This document shows, piece by piece, positions 35,398-47,463 of a stretch of 64,000 nucleotides of DNA (position 1 is the stretch's first letter; every line of letters begins with the position of its first letter). Below the pieces are notes generated by a model, which was given only the letters and a program-made list of their open reading frames with translations, had not been told where the DNA came from and made no database searches. Source of the stretch: Lumnitzera littorea (taxonomy: Eukaryota; Streptophyta; Magnoliopsida; Myrtales; Combretaceae); contig JAMXBB010000003.1 in NCBI GenBank assembly GCA_024138015.1, positions 34,210,341 to 34,274,340 on the forward strand, written 5' to 3'. A program made the position numbers and the translations under genes.

Positions 35398-36110
35398 ATC
35401 CTCCATTCATCATACATTTCTTGTACTAAATTATCTCTCATTTGATTCCATTCTGCACTAGCTTCCACCATTCCAATTGTATCAATCCCATCTTCCTCAA
35501 TATGTACATTCAAATTAAGTTGTGTAGTAAATAATGAACTAATATCATTTGACATTATATTTTGATAGGATGAAAAGATGGATTTCTTAAAATACCCCAT
35601 TGTTTCTTCAAGATTCCAAAACAACTCTCCATAACATTTCTTGCCCTTGCATCCCTATAGTTGAATAATTTCTCAAGATTTTGTAGCCTACATTGACTTG
35701 CAGCCTACTCTTTAATATGGTATTGCCTACCTCCAAAAGGGCCAAGAAATCCTTATGCATTTGCATATCCACCATCTACTAAATAGTATGAACCTATATA
35801 AAAATGCAAACCCATAAATTTACAAAGGAAAAATTGTCAATCTAAAATTAAAATAAACTATAAATTGGTATATCCACTTATCAGTTGGAACTCTTAAACT
35901 ATTAGACCCAATAACTACATCACGTAATACTCTAGAATCTGATGTAGATCCTTCTCATCCTGCTAATGCATAAATGAATCTTAGGTCACAAAACATACTC
36001 CCAAGACATTTGTTACAAGATATCCTTTCCTTGTTTGACACTTAGGTTTGTCTATAGTAGGTGTTGTTACTATAATGTAAGTACCATCTAATGCTCCTAA
36101 ACTAACCTAA
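35398..36110 (-). pseudogene. Harbinger transposase (DDE_4 / HARBI1-type), C-terminal half
   Basis: The minus strand begins after an apparent AG acceptor near 36110 with LGALDGTYIIVTTPT. It continues KPKCQTRKGYLVTNVLGSMF, CDLRFIYALAG, EGSTSDSRVLRDVV (about 35930-36000), then after a gap YYLVDGGYAN and GFLGPFGGRQYHIKE (about 35700-35800), and finally LFNYRDARARNVMES with EWNQMRDNLVQEMYDEW (35400-35650). GALDGT and LVDGGY carry two of the DDE aspartates, and the NYRxxxxRNVxE block carries the third acid. This enzyme cuts and re-inserts the element in active relatives. Stops occur at Trp/Gln/Arg positions. Athila-2 sits immediately after the last DEWR codons. The N-terminal helix-turn-helix half was not found upstream. 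Confidence 0.9.
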
Positions 36111-37930
36111 TAATTTCCAAAAAAAAATAAAAAAAGATAAGGCATTATAAGAAATCGTGCCTATTATGAAAGATTTTAGGAGGAAAAATATATTAATCAA
36201 GCACCTTAAACCATTTCGGTGCTAATAAAAGTAGCTCAACAAACACAATACTAAGTTAAACAATGATACACCAAAACATGAAACTAGTCGTATTCTTGTC
36301 TCATTTTTTCTTGTTGCTAAAGTGGGGGTCTTTCTTTTGTTCTATTTTTCATAGAGGGGATTTCTTGCAATTTGGTATTCTTATAATTAATTTTGAATTT
36401 TGCTCATTGTAGTTTTCCTTCAAACTTTATCATCCAAAGATACTTGTCCCTATGCCTTTTCAAAATTTCAATTTATTCACGTGTCTTTTGGTTCCACTAT
36501 AGCACATGTTAAGGTTGAAGGGGGCTTAAGGATGATACGACCCACATAAAGGCTCATTCCCCCAAATTAGTAAAGAAATGCTTTGCTTCTACTTGCCTTT
36601 GGTATAGACATGTCACACTATTCAACACAAGTAACATTTTAAACAAAAAGGTTATCGCATTCAACATAGCATTTCATGCTCCAAATAGAAGAATGGCATA
36701 CCCAGCCAGCCAAGGATCTTAAAAATCAGATGAAAGAAAATATAACAGCATAATATACCATATACTAGTACACCTTAATCATTTGGGAAATATAATTATT
36801 CCAACATATGAGATAACAATAAAGGCTGAACAAATATGGAAATCCAACATATGAGATAACTATCCTACCATTACATGCTATGTTCTATCCTTAACTTTAT
36901 CATATGGCAATGATAATCAAGAGACACTAACCTCAATCTCAAGTGAGAGCGGTGTCGTTCCAACTAGGAGATTCAAGTCCGGCAAACATACATGTGTGAG
37001 GGATGATTTTCAAAATCAAGAGATATTAAAAAGTACTTTTAGAAAAGACTACTCTAAATAATTAGGTAGCCATGTATATATCACAAACTAATGCATAATT
37101 TTTACTCATATAAGAATAATTTTCCTTTCTCTTGATTCTCCACCATTTTATTTGAATCCAGAAACTTAAGACACCATGGAAATTTACAATTGTGTTTTTG
37201 GTTTTGCTATTGCGCATATCCTAAGATCTTGCTTATTTTGATAACAAATTGGTCATTTAGATATCTAATCAGCCCTATCTTTCATCAATGAACTAAAACA
37301 CATTCAACTTATCATATTCAACACGAACTGATGATTTCACAGCATCATATTCATTAGCTTCATATCGATTAGGAGAAAAATAAAACATTGTTTATGGTAC
37401 AATCATTCCTCGAAACAATAGACGTCGTTACTATGCATAAGTAATTGAAACCATATTTACCGACTATGCAGGAAGGAAAAAAATTGAAAATCAATAATCA
37501 GTGAAATTTCTTAATTAGTATGGTTAAATATTACATCGACCATTATTCAAATGTTCAACGTAGAAAGAAGGACATCTGAACGTCATTTACACTCGAGAAA
37601 AACCTTAGGGACACCTTGCTTAGCCTCGTACACCGCTCTTCTTCAATTCTTCTCGGAGTTTCCTTAGAACTCTAGAATGTCGTATGCTCACTTGAATTAA
37701 TGGACATACCACAAAGAAAAATCAGTATTCAGCAATTGAAACTGACCCATGTTATGAAATAAAAAAAATAAAAAAATCCACATAGCTAAGAGTACTTTAC
37801 ATTAAATAATTTGATCCCAATTGTTGGGAGTATAGAATGATATAGCACAAATAGAGAGAGAGAGAGATGATCTTAAAGTTTCTGAAAGCACAACTTCAAC
37901 AAACAATGAAGCTCTTACCCGTACATCTGC
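36111..37930 (-). other. Harbinger 5' part: probable introns and small exons
   Basis: No transposase N-terminus is readable. Two minus-strand stretches look exon-like. At about 36925-37005, LPDLNLLVGTTPLSLEIE is followed by a GTTAGT donor. At about 37625-37685, RHSRVLRKLREELKKSGVRG is open. I cannot connect either to a known family. The rest is A+T-rich. Confidence 0.35.
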
Positions 37931-38060
37931 TAAATAGACAAAGATTTTGAGTGGGAAGAGAGAAAGTCACTTGGATTAGGGTTTGGCGTGGTGTGTTGCG
38001 CAATTAGGGTTTGGAGTAAAGATAGAGAAGAGAAAGGAACGAGATATATAGGATTTTTGG
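37931..38060 (-). promoter_or_regulatory. Promoter and 5' UTR-like region upstream of the transposase
   Basis: On the minus strand a TATA box CTATATAT (38043-38050) is followed by two AACCCTAAT motifs, a CT-rich leader and, near 37920, ATGTACGGGTAAGAG, where an ATG precedes a good GT donor. This is the usual start of a plant transcription unit. It may be the transposon's own promoter or a captured host 5' end. Confidence 0.45.
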
Positions 38061-38179
38061 GTGTGCTTTCATGGAGGGCATTTTTGGGAGTTAAAAAAAA
38101 TAATTGGAACTTGTCCTGTGATTTTGCTTTTTTGTACCATGTACATGAAGGGACAAAAAAATTGAGTTTTGCCTTGTCT

Positions 38180-38480
38180 TTTGGTGTAATACAAAGGCAT
38201 GATTATTTACAAACATATGTAATACAAAGGCATGCGAATGTAGATGTAAATGGCGGGCGAGTAAATAATAATGTGGCAATGAAAAGGTTTAGGGTTGGGA
38301 CTTTATTGGAATTTCATTATTATAATAAAGGGAAACTGAATTGTTACATAAGAAAGTTATTTATATGAAATTTCGTTATTTATAGGAAACTGCAATTTTA
38401 CAATAGAAAAGTCCTATACAAATGATAAAATTACATTTGGTGGTATAGGAAAAGTATATTACAACATTTTCATAGTATAA
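38180..38480 (+). repeat. Short tandem duplications near the Harbinger right end
   Basis: GTAATACAAAGGCATG occurs twice, 35 bases apart (38184 and 38219 region). From 38308 a unit of roughly 50-60 bases containing GAAATTTC(A/G)TTATT and GGAAACTG(A/C)A is repeated two to three times with decay. Confidence 0.6.
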
Positions 38481-38499
38481 TAGAATTTTGATAAAGTTC

Positions 38500-38927
38500 T
38501 AACCTTTCATTGGTGATATGCCCCATTATTATTTATTTGCCTGTCTAAAAGTCATGTATACAATCAGTGTAGTTTCTAAAGGTCCTTAAGCTTTGTGATC
38601 TTATAAGCTTTCGAAAAAATAGTTCATTGTTCACATGGAAGCTTAAGTAAGGTGGCCTAATTAACCTTGAGTGGTGGTTGCATCACTATACCCAAAGCTT
38701 ACACAATAGCCCCCCATCTTAAGCTCTTAAAACAGCTTGGGTCTGACTGTATTTACTTTGCATCCATAATGTAATGAATAACCCCTCATATCCCAATGTA
38801 TGTTACATGTAAACAATTAGTATAACAACTAAAACAGATTATTTACAATAAAAGAATAATAAATAAACATGAGTATTTTGAAAGATATATTTAAATTCAA
38901 AAGGTTTAAGTAGCTAACTCTCTTGAC
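38500..38927 (-). other. Tat-3 leader, upstream part
   Basis: Non-coding sequence between the Harbinger and the Tat-3 primer-binding site. The exact junction with the Harbinger is not resolved. Confidence 0.45.
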
Positions 38928-38946
38928 GTCCCTAATAAAGTCAACA
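38928..38946 (-). promoter_or_regulatory. Tat-3 primer-binding site
   Basis: TGTTGACTTTATTAGGGAC on the minus strand lies three bases behind the LTR end. It is a transition-decayed form of TGGCGACTCCACTGGGGA, the site behind many plant Tat-type LTRs; Tat-4 has TGGTGACTCCATTT. Confidence 0.75.
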
Positions 38947-40689
38947 AGTTGTTGAGCTTAGATTTTTGGTTTCTTATTTCCCTTAATTCGATTAATATCA
39001 AATACTTACCCTTTTAATATTAACCTTCAACTAAAAATTAAAGAAAATTTGGTTTCTTATAGATTTTGAAAAACATTTGGAGGAGCCATGTGATGAGATT
39101 AGGAAAAAAATTTAAGTTAGAATCAATCGGGTGAATTAATTCTAATTTAGCTAATGATCTACAAGAAAATCACTTTTAAAAAATTGATTTTAAAAAACTA
39201 GAGATTTTGAGTTTAAGGACTAACTTATTATACCTTAAACAAATACCACTTTAACTTTTCGAATTTAAATTCATTTTTCTAAAATACCACTTCTAGCATA
39301 AAAGAATAATTATAAATTTATGAGTAGATAAAATTAATTCTATTTACATACAAAAAGAAAAATAATAAATAGAATTTATTTACAAAAGGGAAAATAGAAA
39401 AAGTTTCCTTATTTTAAGTTGTTTTGTAGGTGCTTACGTACCTTCTAATAGGGATCAAACTTTCCGCAGTTCATTTTCCGAAAACATTAGATGTGTTGAT
39501 TTTAAACCCTATGAAATTAACTATTTGAGAGTAAAATTAAACTTCAATATTGTAGATAACTTTATGAGTAGATAAGATTGGGTAAGATAAAAATTTTGTT
39601 AAATTATCAGTAATAAAAATCTTAGAATTTCAATTGAAAGCTAAATCGTATACGAAGATCCTAAACCCTATGTACGTATAAATACCTGAGATTAAATTCG
39701 AATTTGACAAAAATCCTAAAACTATAACTTTAAGTTTATAAAATGAATAAATATACCCTAACATTAATAAAACTTTAATCGAATATAATTATCGATTAAT
39801 ACACATAATTACGTAAAATTGTTAATGAATACGCTAAGATAACTCCTAAATATTATAAACGTAACGGATAATAATTTAATTAATAAATTTTATAAAATTG
39901 CAATATTATTTCATAATTACTAAATTTATAATATTTATATTTAGAAAAGTCTATTACTTTTATTTTATTTTTCCTTATTCTTCATTTCTCTTTCTTTTTT
40001 TTTTTTTCCTTTTCCTTTTTCTTTCCCTATTTTTCTCTTTTCTCCTTGCCATGTAGCTTTCAGAATTGTGTTTCGATGGACTTTTGTGCGTGTATAATTC
40101 ACCATGTGCAAATTATGTATAACCAACAAAGTTAATAAGATAAGCCTTGTCAAATCAATTTATTACTAAGCTTGCTTTTTCTTTTTCTTTTCTTGATTCA
40201 TTGATTTTTCTTTGCTTTTCTCTTGCTCACTTCATTCTCGACTGGAAATAAAGCACTCCTTATTTTGCTTTTCTCTTGCTTTTCTCTTTTAAACCGTGAA
40301 GACCCCTTACTTTTATCCTTGGAATTTTTCATCCATATATTTCAACAATCAAGAAATAGAAGAAGTTTTGCAATCAAATACTCAACAAATTACTAAGTGG
40401 AATAGGTAAGTGGTATGCATATTATAATTATTTTGTAATAATCCTTTATACGTATTCTTTTCTATACATGTATTTTATGGATTTTTTTATGTATTATAGA
40501 GTTATGTAATGGGTTTATATATAAAATTAGTATTTCCTTATTATGTGTGCTCATATATGTATAAATATTTAAGAATATTTATATATACATACGTGTTATA
40601 TTTGATTCTACAAATGTTTAGAATAAAAGGATTTGGGTGGATGTATATATATGCGTTATAATGGTATATATATTATGTATTTTCAATAG

Positions 40690-40745
40690 CTATATATATA
40701 TATATATATATATATATAGATGTAGCCATATATGTATGTATGTAT
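40690..40745 (+). repeat. (TA)n and (TATG)n microsatellite in LTR B
   Basis: A TA run at about 40691-40718 and a GTAT run at about 40733-40748. Confidence 0.9.
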
Positions 40746-41120
40746 GTATAAATTATAAAAAAAATACGAGTATAATATATATAGGTATCGCATATGCATA
40801 TATATGCGTATAGCACATAAAGTATATTTAAGGTTATTACATAAGTATATATATACATATAAAAAATAGGCATATTAATAGTATAGTATAAATAAGTATA
40901 CGGGTATACTTAAATAGTATATGTATAACATACTTTAATACTAAATTAATAAATAAAGCAAGATAGAATATATAAGTATGTAAACCCGTGAGTTTGAAAG
41001 AAAATGGAAAAATGATTAATTTATGAAATTTGATAAAATATAATAATAAATATAATTATATAGATATTAAGTAAAAATACAAGATAGGAAAAATTTGAAA
41101 AATATACAAATTCATAAAAA

Positions 41121-41153
41121 TGACACGTGGCACCTTTTCATGTTGCCACGTCA
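41121..41153. promoter_or_regulatory. Inverted ACGT-core/G-box pair in solo LTR B
   Basis: TGACACGTGGCA (with G-box CACGTG at 41124-41129) and TGCCACGTCA (41144-41153) are inverted, about 12 bases apart. They correspond to 24689-24721 in LTR A. Binding by bZIP factors is inferred, not shown. Confidence 0.55.
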
Positions 41154-42997
41154 GCACTAAATAAAAATTTAATTAAATTCGTAACAATAATAATAATAAA
41201 ATAATTAATTACTTAGAAAATTATTAAAATAGTAAAACTGAATTAATTAAGTTTTAAATCTCAAAAACTAGCAAAATAGGTAAATTATGGTCAAATAGAC
41301 TTAAAAATAAGAAAATTACAAAATATAAATATTGAGATACTTATTAAATCATAAACGTGTAAAAAAAAGATTAAAATAATAATTTGTAATTAATTAAGTC
41401 AAAATAATAAAATTTGTGATATTTACATCATAATGAAAAATGCGGTTATAATATCTAAAAAGGACCTCACTATACGAAAGTACATTAAAAAACAATAAAA
41501 ATTAACTATAAGTTCACAAAAATCAGAGTTAAAATGAAAAAGTTGTATGCAATTAAAAATTTAAGATAAACTGAAAAAAAATATCTAAAAGATTAAGTTA
41601 AACTATATTTATACCATACTTAGGTTATAGTGGGAAACTAGGCAAATAATTATAGATATTTAGTTAATTGATGAACTTAGTTTTTCAGAATACTTATATA
41701 TTTATTTATCTTTTAGGTATTCGATTATCAAGAATTGGAGATCCCAAAAAATTGGAGAGTAAGCATTAACCCAAGTGAGAGAGTTCTTATGATTTACTAT
41801 TTACTTGCTGTTTGTTATTTGTATACTGCTTGATAGTTGATACTGATTGTTTGATTGAATGGCTGATTATTTTGTGTGTTATCATCCATATGATCACTTT
41901 CTTAAATTGGTAGATATAACTATTCAACTAAAATAACTAGTTATATCTGTCTCATGTTTGTGACTCAATTGATATACTGATAGAGAGTGCTAGCTTTGCA
42001 GATTTTTGAAAAAAATATTTTTGGAAAACGTTTTTCCAATCTTAAATATATTTTATATGATTTCTATGAGGGCTCGTAGTGCCTGTAAATGATATTTTTA
42101 CTGTTAAGGCAAAGATAGCATAGTATCTTCAATTGATTGCGAAAGGACTCGCATATTTATGCTTGTAAGGCCTTTGATATATTTTGATAATGAGAGGACT
42201 TGTTTTGTGTGCTCAAGGGCTCTTGGATATATTTGGTAGATGGCCTTAGTTAAGATCTACCTATCTTAATTGCTTTTTCTCGACTAGGGTAATAGTTGAG
42301 TGTCGTCTGGAAGAGTGGTGCCCCTAGGTAGCCTCGTACGGTTAAAGTAAGGTACTTTATGCGGGTAAGTACGAAGGATAATTGACATATAGATGATATA
42401 AATCTATACTTTCCATAATTCTAGACTCTTATGGATATGTTGCTTCCATTCATTGCATATGCATTCTTTTCGCTTGTAGATAGATTGCATGGGTGTTAAT
42501 AATATTTGATAACTTACTTGGAAGACAGTAGTGAGGAATGAACTTACTAAGCTATGGTTTGCTCATTTCCTTAGAGTTTCTTATGTAAGGATTGGGTAAA
42601 ATTTTGAGAGCAAAGCACAAACTAGAGATAGGTCTGATATTGTTAGACTTAATTGAAATATGTATAGATGGTACAAAAACAATTTTAGTAAAGAATATTT
42701 ATATGATAGGATTATGTATAATATAGTATTCCCTATAAATTGTCAAGTTGTTTTACCTTGTCTCAGTATTTGATAGGGGATACTGGCTCTCTACGGTTTT
42801 GATGGACTGTGGAATATCAGATCTCTATAGTTATTTATATATTATAGTAAGTTAATTAATTAAAAATTGAAAACTTTAGTAACTAAATGTTTAGAGTTTT
42901 ACAATTTTTTACTTGCAAGGCGGTTTTCATATCACGAGTGCACACGTGATATGAAAATTTTATGCAATCCTCCCCTTAAGGTCATGACATTGATTTA

Positions 42998-43328
42998 TAG
43001 GGGAAATTGCATAAAAGCTTTATAAACTTTGACTTAGGTGTCGATTATCCTTATAAACTTTCAAAATATGGTTTTTGGTTCCTAAACTTTTAGAAATTAG
43101 CAAAACAACTTCCTAAGTTGAGAATAACTCCTTACACTTTAATTTTTGTGTGTAAACACTTCTTAAAACTATGGGGTGTTTACACAACAAAATCAAAATT
43201 CAAAGGGATTATGGGGGTCATTTGCTAATTTATGAAAGTTTGGAGACTAAAAATCACATTTTAAAAATTTAGGAGGGCAAATTGCACTCAAGTTAAAGTT
43301 TAGGAGGGATTTTTGTATTTTTCCCTTA
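42998..43328. mobile_element. MITE with about 45-bp terminal inverted repeats
   Basis: The left end TAGGGGAAATTGCATAAAAG, continuing AAACTTTGACTTAGGTG, is mirrored at the right end: CACTCAAGTTAAAGTTTAGG, continuing to TTTTTCCCTTA. A second internal inverted pair surrounds GTGTAAACAC (about 43147-43175). It is 331 bp and non-coding. It is absent from the matching place in the Tat-3 3' LTR (about 12170), which proves insertion. The target duplication is not resolved and the superfamily is uncertain. Confidence 0.75.
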
Positions 43329-44558
43329 TTTTAATTTTGAAAATTAGTTAAGCTTATATCTCTTAGCCACTTTATTTTGTTTTAAGGAAAATACCTGAAA
43401 ATGGGTCCTAATTTTTAAATATTTTGTTTTGCAAACTTCTAAATGGAAGAGCCCTAAACTTGAAAAAAAAGTTCATTAGTTTGTTTTTTTTTAAAAAAAA
43501 AATTCTAAGTGATAAAACACATTCTTTTTTTTTTCTATTCCATTTATTATTATTATTATTATTATTATTTTTCACGTTTATTTAATTTTTTATCAAAACA
43601 TGAAAAATAAATAAATAAATAAATAAGCAAAGCTTTTCTTTCTCTTTTTCTCCCATTTTTTTCTTCTTTTCTTTTTTCTCTTTCCGGGTTTTTTTTTTTT
43701 TTTTTGTTTTGCAATAGAATAAAAACATTAAAGAAAAGAGAGAAAGAAAAAAAAAAAAAAACAAATAACACAGAATGGAGACCGGACCCTAAGTAGTAGT
43801 TCACAGGTTTAGAGTCAGATCTGGACACAAATCTCAAGTTATGCTCTACGAGTATTTAGATCACGATAGAAGAAATAATGCAGCGGCTAGGGTAGTCGAT
43901 TTGAGTTGTTTTAGAAACCTAAATGAAAGGGTGATTTTTTTTTCATTTGTTTTCAAATTAGGGAATGGAGGTGTAGGGATAGTGCCTTGGTGTGAGGAGG
44001 TCGTTTGGGAGGTGGTTGAAGATCGGCCACTGGTGGTAGTAGTGGTTACTGCTCATATTAGTTGTAATTGAGTATATGGGTGGTGCTTATGGGTTGTTCT
44101 CAGGTTAGTAAAGCTGCTTGTACTAGTAGTTAGGTTCGAAAACAATTGAAATAGAGCTTAGATCTTAGAGAAAGAAGATATGTGAGGCTAGAGAGAGAAA
44201 GCTATGTATGAGCTTGGATGGGGATATAACAGTATGTTTCTTGATGCTTAAGTGATGTGTGTGAGGTCTTTTTTATAGCTTTTCAAGCTTTAACAAGTTG
44301 ACAAAGCTCCTTAATGGCATATTTCAACATTGATGAGCAATTATGGTTTATCTCCAATTTGGTGAAATTTCATGATTCAAGGTGAAATAATGCATTAAGA
44401 GTTGATAATTTAGCTTAAAACGATGAGATTTAGCTCGAATTCTTGTTAAATTAACTTAAAGTTGAAAATTTCAAGTAAAGTTAAAATCTCAGTTTTGAAC
44501 TTTTTTCCATTTTCTCAATCCATTTTAGCTATGTAAAAAAATGAATTTAGAAAATAAA

Positions 44559-47463
44559 TGTTATACCCCGAAGTCGTAGAGTCACAACAGTCCCGCCGTG
44601 TAAACCATTCTATGATAGTAACTAGCCTCACAGTGCCTACCATAGACATGATCTACACAAGGCGTCGACGACTCCTCGCTTTGAAGTAAACAGTTCGATT
44701 AATAATTATACTATAATTATGATAAATATTACAATTTCTAATAAACATAGATAATTATAAGTAAGTCCACAGAGCTTCCTAGGAAGTTTTACATAATCAC
44801 CACAGTCTACTAATTTACAGAATAACTATCAGTCTTTAACCTTTAACTACAAGGTCAGTCTAGTTACACATTATACTAAGTAACTTGATCCTCACACCCC
44901 TAGCTTCAAAAGGACTAACCTCTGAGTAATTATAGGGCGGCATAATACTTGAAGTGATCACAAATCAGAACCTGCAAAAGGATCTATAAGGGTATGAGCA
45001 ACTACAACTCAGTAAGTTGAATTGGAGACTCATGAATGCATACAAACACAAACAGGGTTATCAAACAATTATTTTCATGTAATGCAACAATCAAGTGTCA
45101 TCGTACAACGTAGTCGGTCCGTTGTGAAATCAGAGAAATTTCACTCGCTCCAATCTGGGTTGAGGAGTTCCATGTTATGCAGCAGCTCACAACCAAACCC
45201 AGGCTTGTGCAATGGAGACCTCGCTCCTCCTGTGACTACCTTCGAACCATTGACTTCACCCCCGTCGCGACCTCCTCTCCTGTCACTTAGTTTGACTGAG
45301 GATGAAGAAGGGACCATTTTGCAATCCTGCGCTATCCCTTTCGAAGGGGTCGGTATTTGGTTGAAGAATCCTATGATCCCCTAACGGGTTGCAATGCATG
45401 ATATTTTTGGTTATTAGGGTCGACTAAGATTAAATTCCGTTTAGGGTGTTCAAACAATTTCATACTAATTCAATCAGTCACAAAATCATTCACCATACAA
45501 ATTTCAGCACGAATTCAGATACATCAAACACATGCGCAAACTACTTATAATCACAATCATATATAAGCCTAAGTCTCCGAGTACTACAAAACTCGTACTC
45601 TATTACAATAAGCAATAACCCAACTTACTTGAAATTGCTCGATCGCTCGATCCCTTAGTCGCGAGCTGATTTGTCTCTAGGTGTCCTATAATACAAATAG
45701 GTCTCTTTTAGTAGTTATATTTTATGGATTCTTATTCTAATTCATAATGTAACTCATTTTCCCCATGTATACCTATAACGTACTAATGATTCGTTGTACT
45801 CTATTTCGGGGTTCAAATCCTAAACTAAATTCTAGTTTTAATTCCTAAGTCTTAAATAGGCTCGAATCCTACTGTGACATTAATCACATTACGCTCGGGT
45901 ATTCAAATATCCTATTGGGTCATAATTTGGTATTCTAAACCATTCGGTACATGCTAACCCTAATTGAGGTATCGAATTTATTCCCGATGTGTGAAAATCT
46001 TACATTTTAAGATATTTACTTAAAATTAAATATTATTTCAGATTTATTATTTTTCTGATTTCTATTATAATATTATCTAAATAACTCTAATTTTGTAGAT
46101 TTATTAATTTACAATTTCACTTATTACTAATTTCTTACATTACTTACCTAATTTCCCTAATTAATCATACTTAATACTCCAAAGGCTAGGATTAAGGTTC
46201 CACTTCAGAGATTAACATCCCTAAACATCTAATTAATATCTAAATCAGTAATTAACATCTTAATCACCTAATTAACCTTAAATCACTCAATTTTTCCATC
46301 ATTTTAGGGCTAAAAATTAACCTAAAAATTTCAAAAATTAATTTTAAAAAAATGGCTTCATAGCACTGATCTACATCATATGAGCATCCTGCAGAAAAAT
46401 TTTGAGCTCCAAACTACACTCCTAAGCCTATTTATTTTTCGGTTTAATCATGCTCGGTTTTGAACAATTTGTTAAGGACCCTATATTTTCAGACATAATT
46501 AAACTAAATAAATATTTTTCCCTAAATCTACATACAATAAAACCTCAGAATAACAAGTTTCATAATTTTCTGGGCAAAATAACTAATCTTACAAAATTAT
46601 TCAAAAATCGGGGTGAATAAATGACTAACCGGTTCGAAGCTTTCTGGCCGTCCAAACCCGGTCCAAGGTTGTCGATCGGTCCAGGCGGTGGTTCTAGTGT
46701 AGGGTGGTGGTGGTGGTTCGGTCTCAGGTGGTGGTGAGTGGTAGGTTTAGTTTACTTGCCTAATCTGCACGGTTTTCCCTTTTTTTTTATTTTCTGGATT
46801 TTCTCTCGATTTTTTCAGTGTTATAATTTTTCTCAAATGCTAAACTGACCAAATGACTTTTGGAAAATTTTCCCCTATTTATAGACATTTTTTGTAATTA
46901 ATATGCATTAATTTTGACAAGACTTTGCTCATTTTTCTAATTCTTAGCTTTTAGGTTGTTCAAATTTTATTGGTTGATTTTTCTTTTGTAGCTTTGGACC
47001 TGCCACGACCTGATTTAGATCATCTTATCCTCTTCTGATTTTTCCATAATTATTTTATAATTTTCTTTAATTATTTGCTTAGTTTTTGGCCAATTTAGGT
47101 AATTTCGCATATTTTTATCTATACGTAAATACATGTGGGGTACACGTGAACATTCCTAATTATTATTTTGGTCATTCTAAAATTTTTAGTATACATATAA
47201 TCTATCTCTAGTAATTTATTAGTTATTATATTACTCTTTTCGCCTTTTTGGTAATTAGCAATAATTATGCTTAAAATTTGAAAATTTTATAATCTCCTAT
47301 TTTACTATTTATTTTCTTAAATTTAAGTTTACGGGGTCATTTTTACTAATATTTCTCTCAATAGTTTATAATTTGGGTTTGATCAGGTCCTTTAACCGAT
47401 CGTCCTAAACCTTGGGTTCTAAGCTCAAACCTACGATTACTTGGCTTAGCTTTAGGGCTTACA
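44559..47463. mobile_element. Solo LTR C
   Basis: TGTTATACCCCGAAG at 44559 and GGGCTTACA ending at 47463 are flanked by perfect ATAAA duplications (44554-44558 and 47464-47468). The intact Tat-3 3' LTR has the empty site GACAAATAAATGGCC near 13360, confirming the insertion. The ends resemble LTR A (TGTCATGACC...TTTACA), so it is a related but distinct family. A 120-codon plus-strand frame at 45022-45384 lacks any known domain and is probably chance. Confidence 0.9.

Larger units (their letters stand above)
18735..38500 (-). mobile_element. PIF/Harbinger DNA transposon, split by Athila-2 (right end approximate)
   Basis: Two minus-strand gene relics of the PIF/Harbinger pair, a DDE transposase (35398-36110) and a Myb/SANT-like ORF1 (19549-20460), lie on either side of Athila-2. 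The left end near 18735 reads GGTAACGTTTGGTTGTAAGG, like a Harbinger terminal repeat. I could not find the matching right terminus. The right limit is set by where Tat-3 leader sequence must resume before the primer-binding site at 38946. Removing Athila-2 leaves about 5 kb, a normal size for this superfamily. Confidence 0.7.
39501..42989. mobile_element. Solo LTR B, same family as LTR A in opposite orientation
   Basis: Begins TTTAAACC (consensus TGTAAACTC from LTR A's reverse complement) and ends GGTCATGACA. It is flanked by perfect TTGAT duplications (39496-39500 and 42990-42994). It is 3.5 kb without protein-coding signal. The (TA)n and ATATGTAT-rich core (40440-40960) mirrors that of LTR A. 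The insertion point is only three bases outside the MITE at 42998. Confidence 0.85.

Noticed and set aside
45022..45384. 120-codon plus-strand frame in solo LTR C
   Set aside because: No domain, no comparable frame in the related LTRs A, B or D, and it lies inside an LTR. Chance is the simplest explanation.
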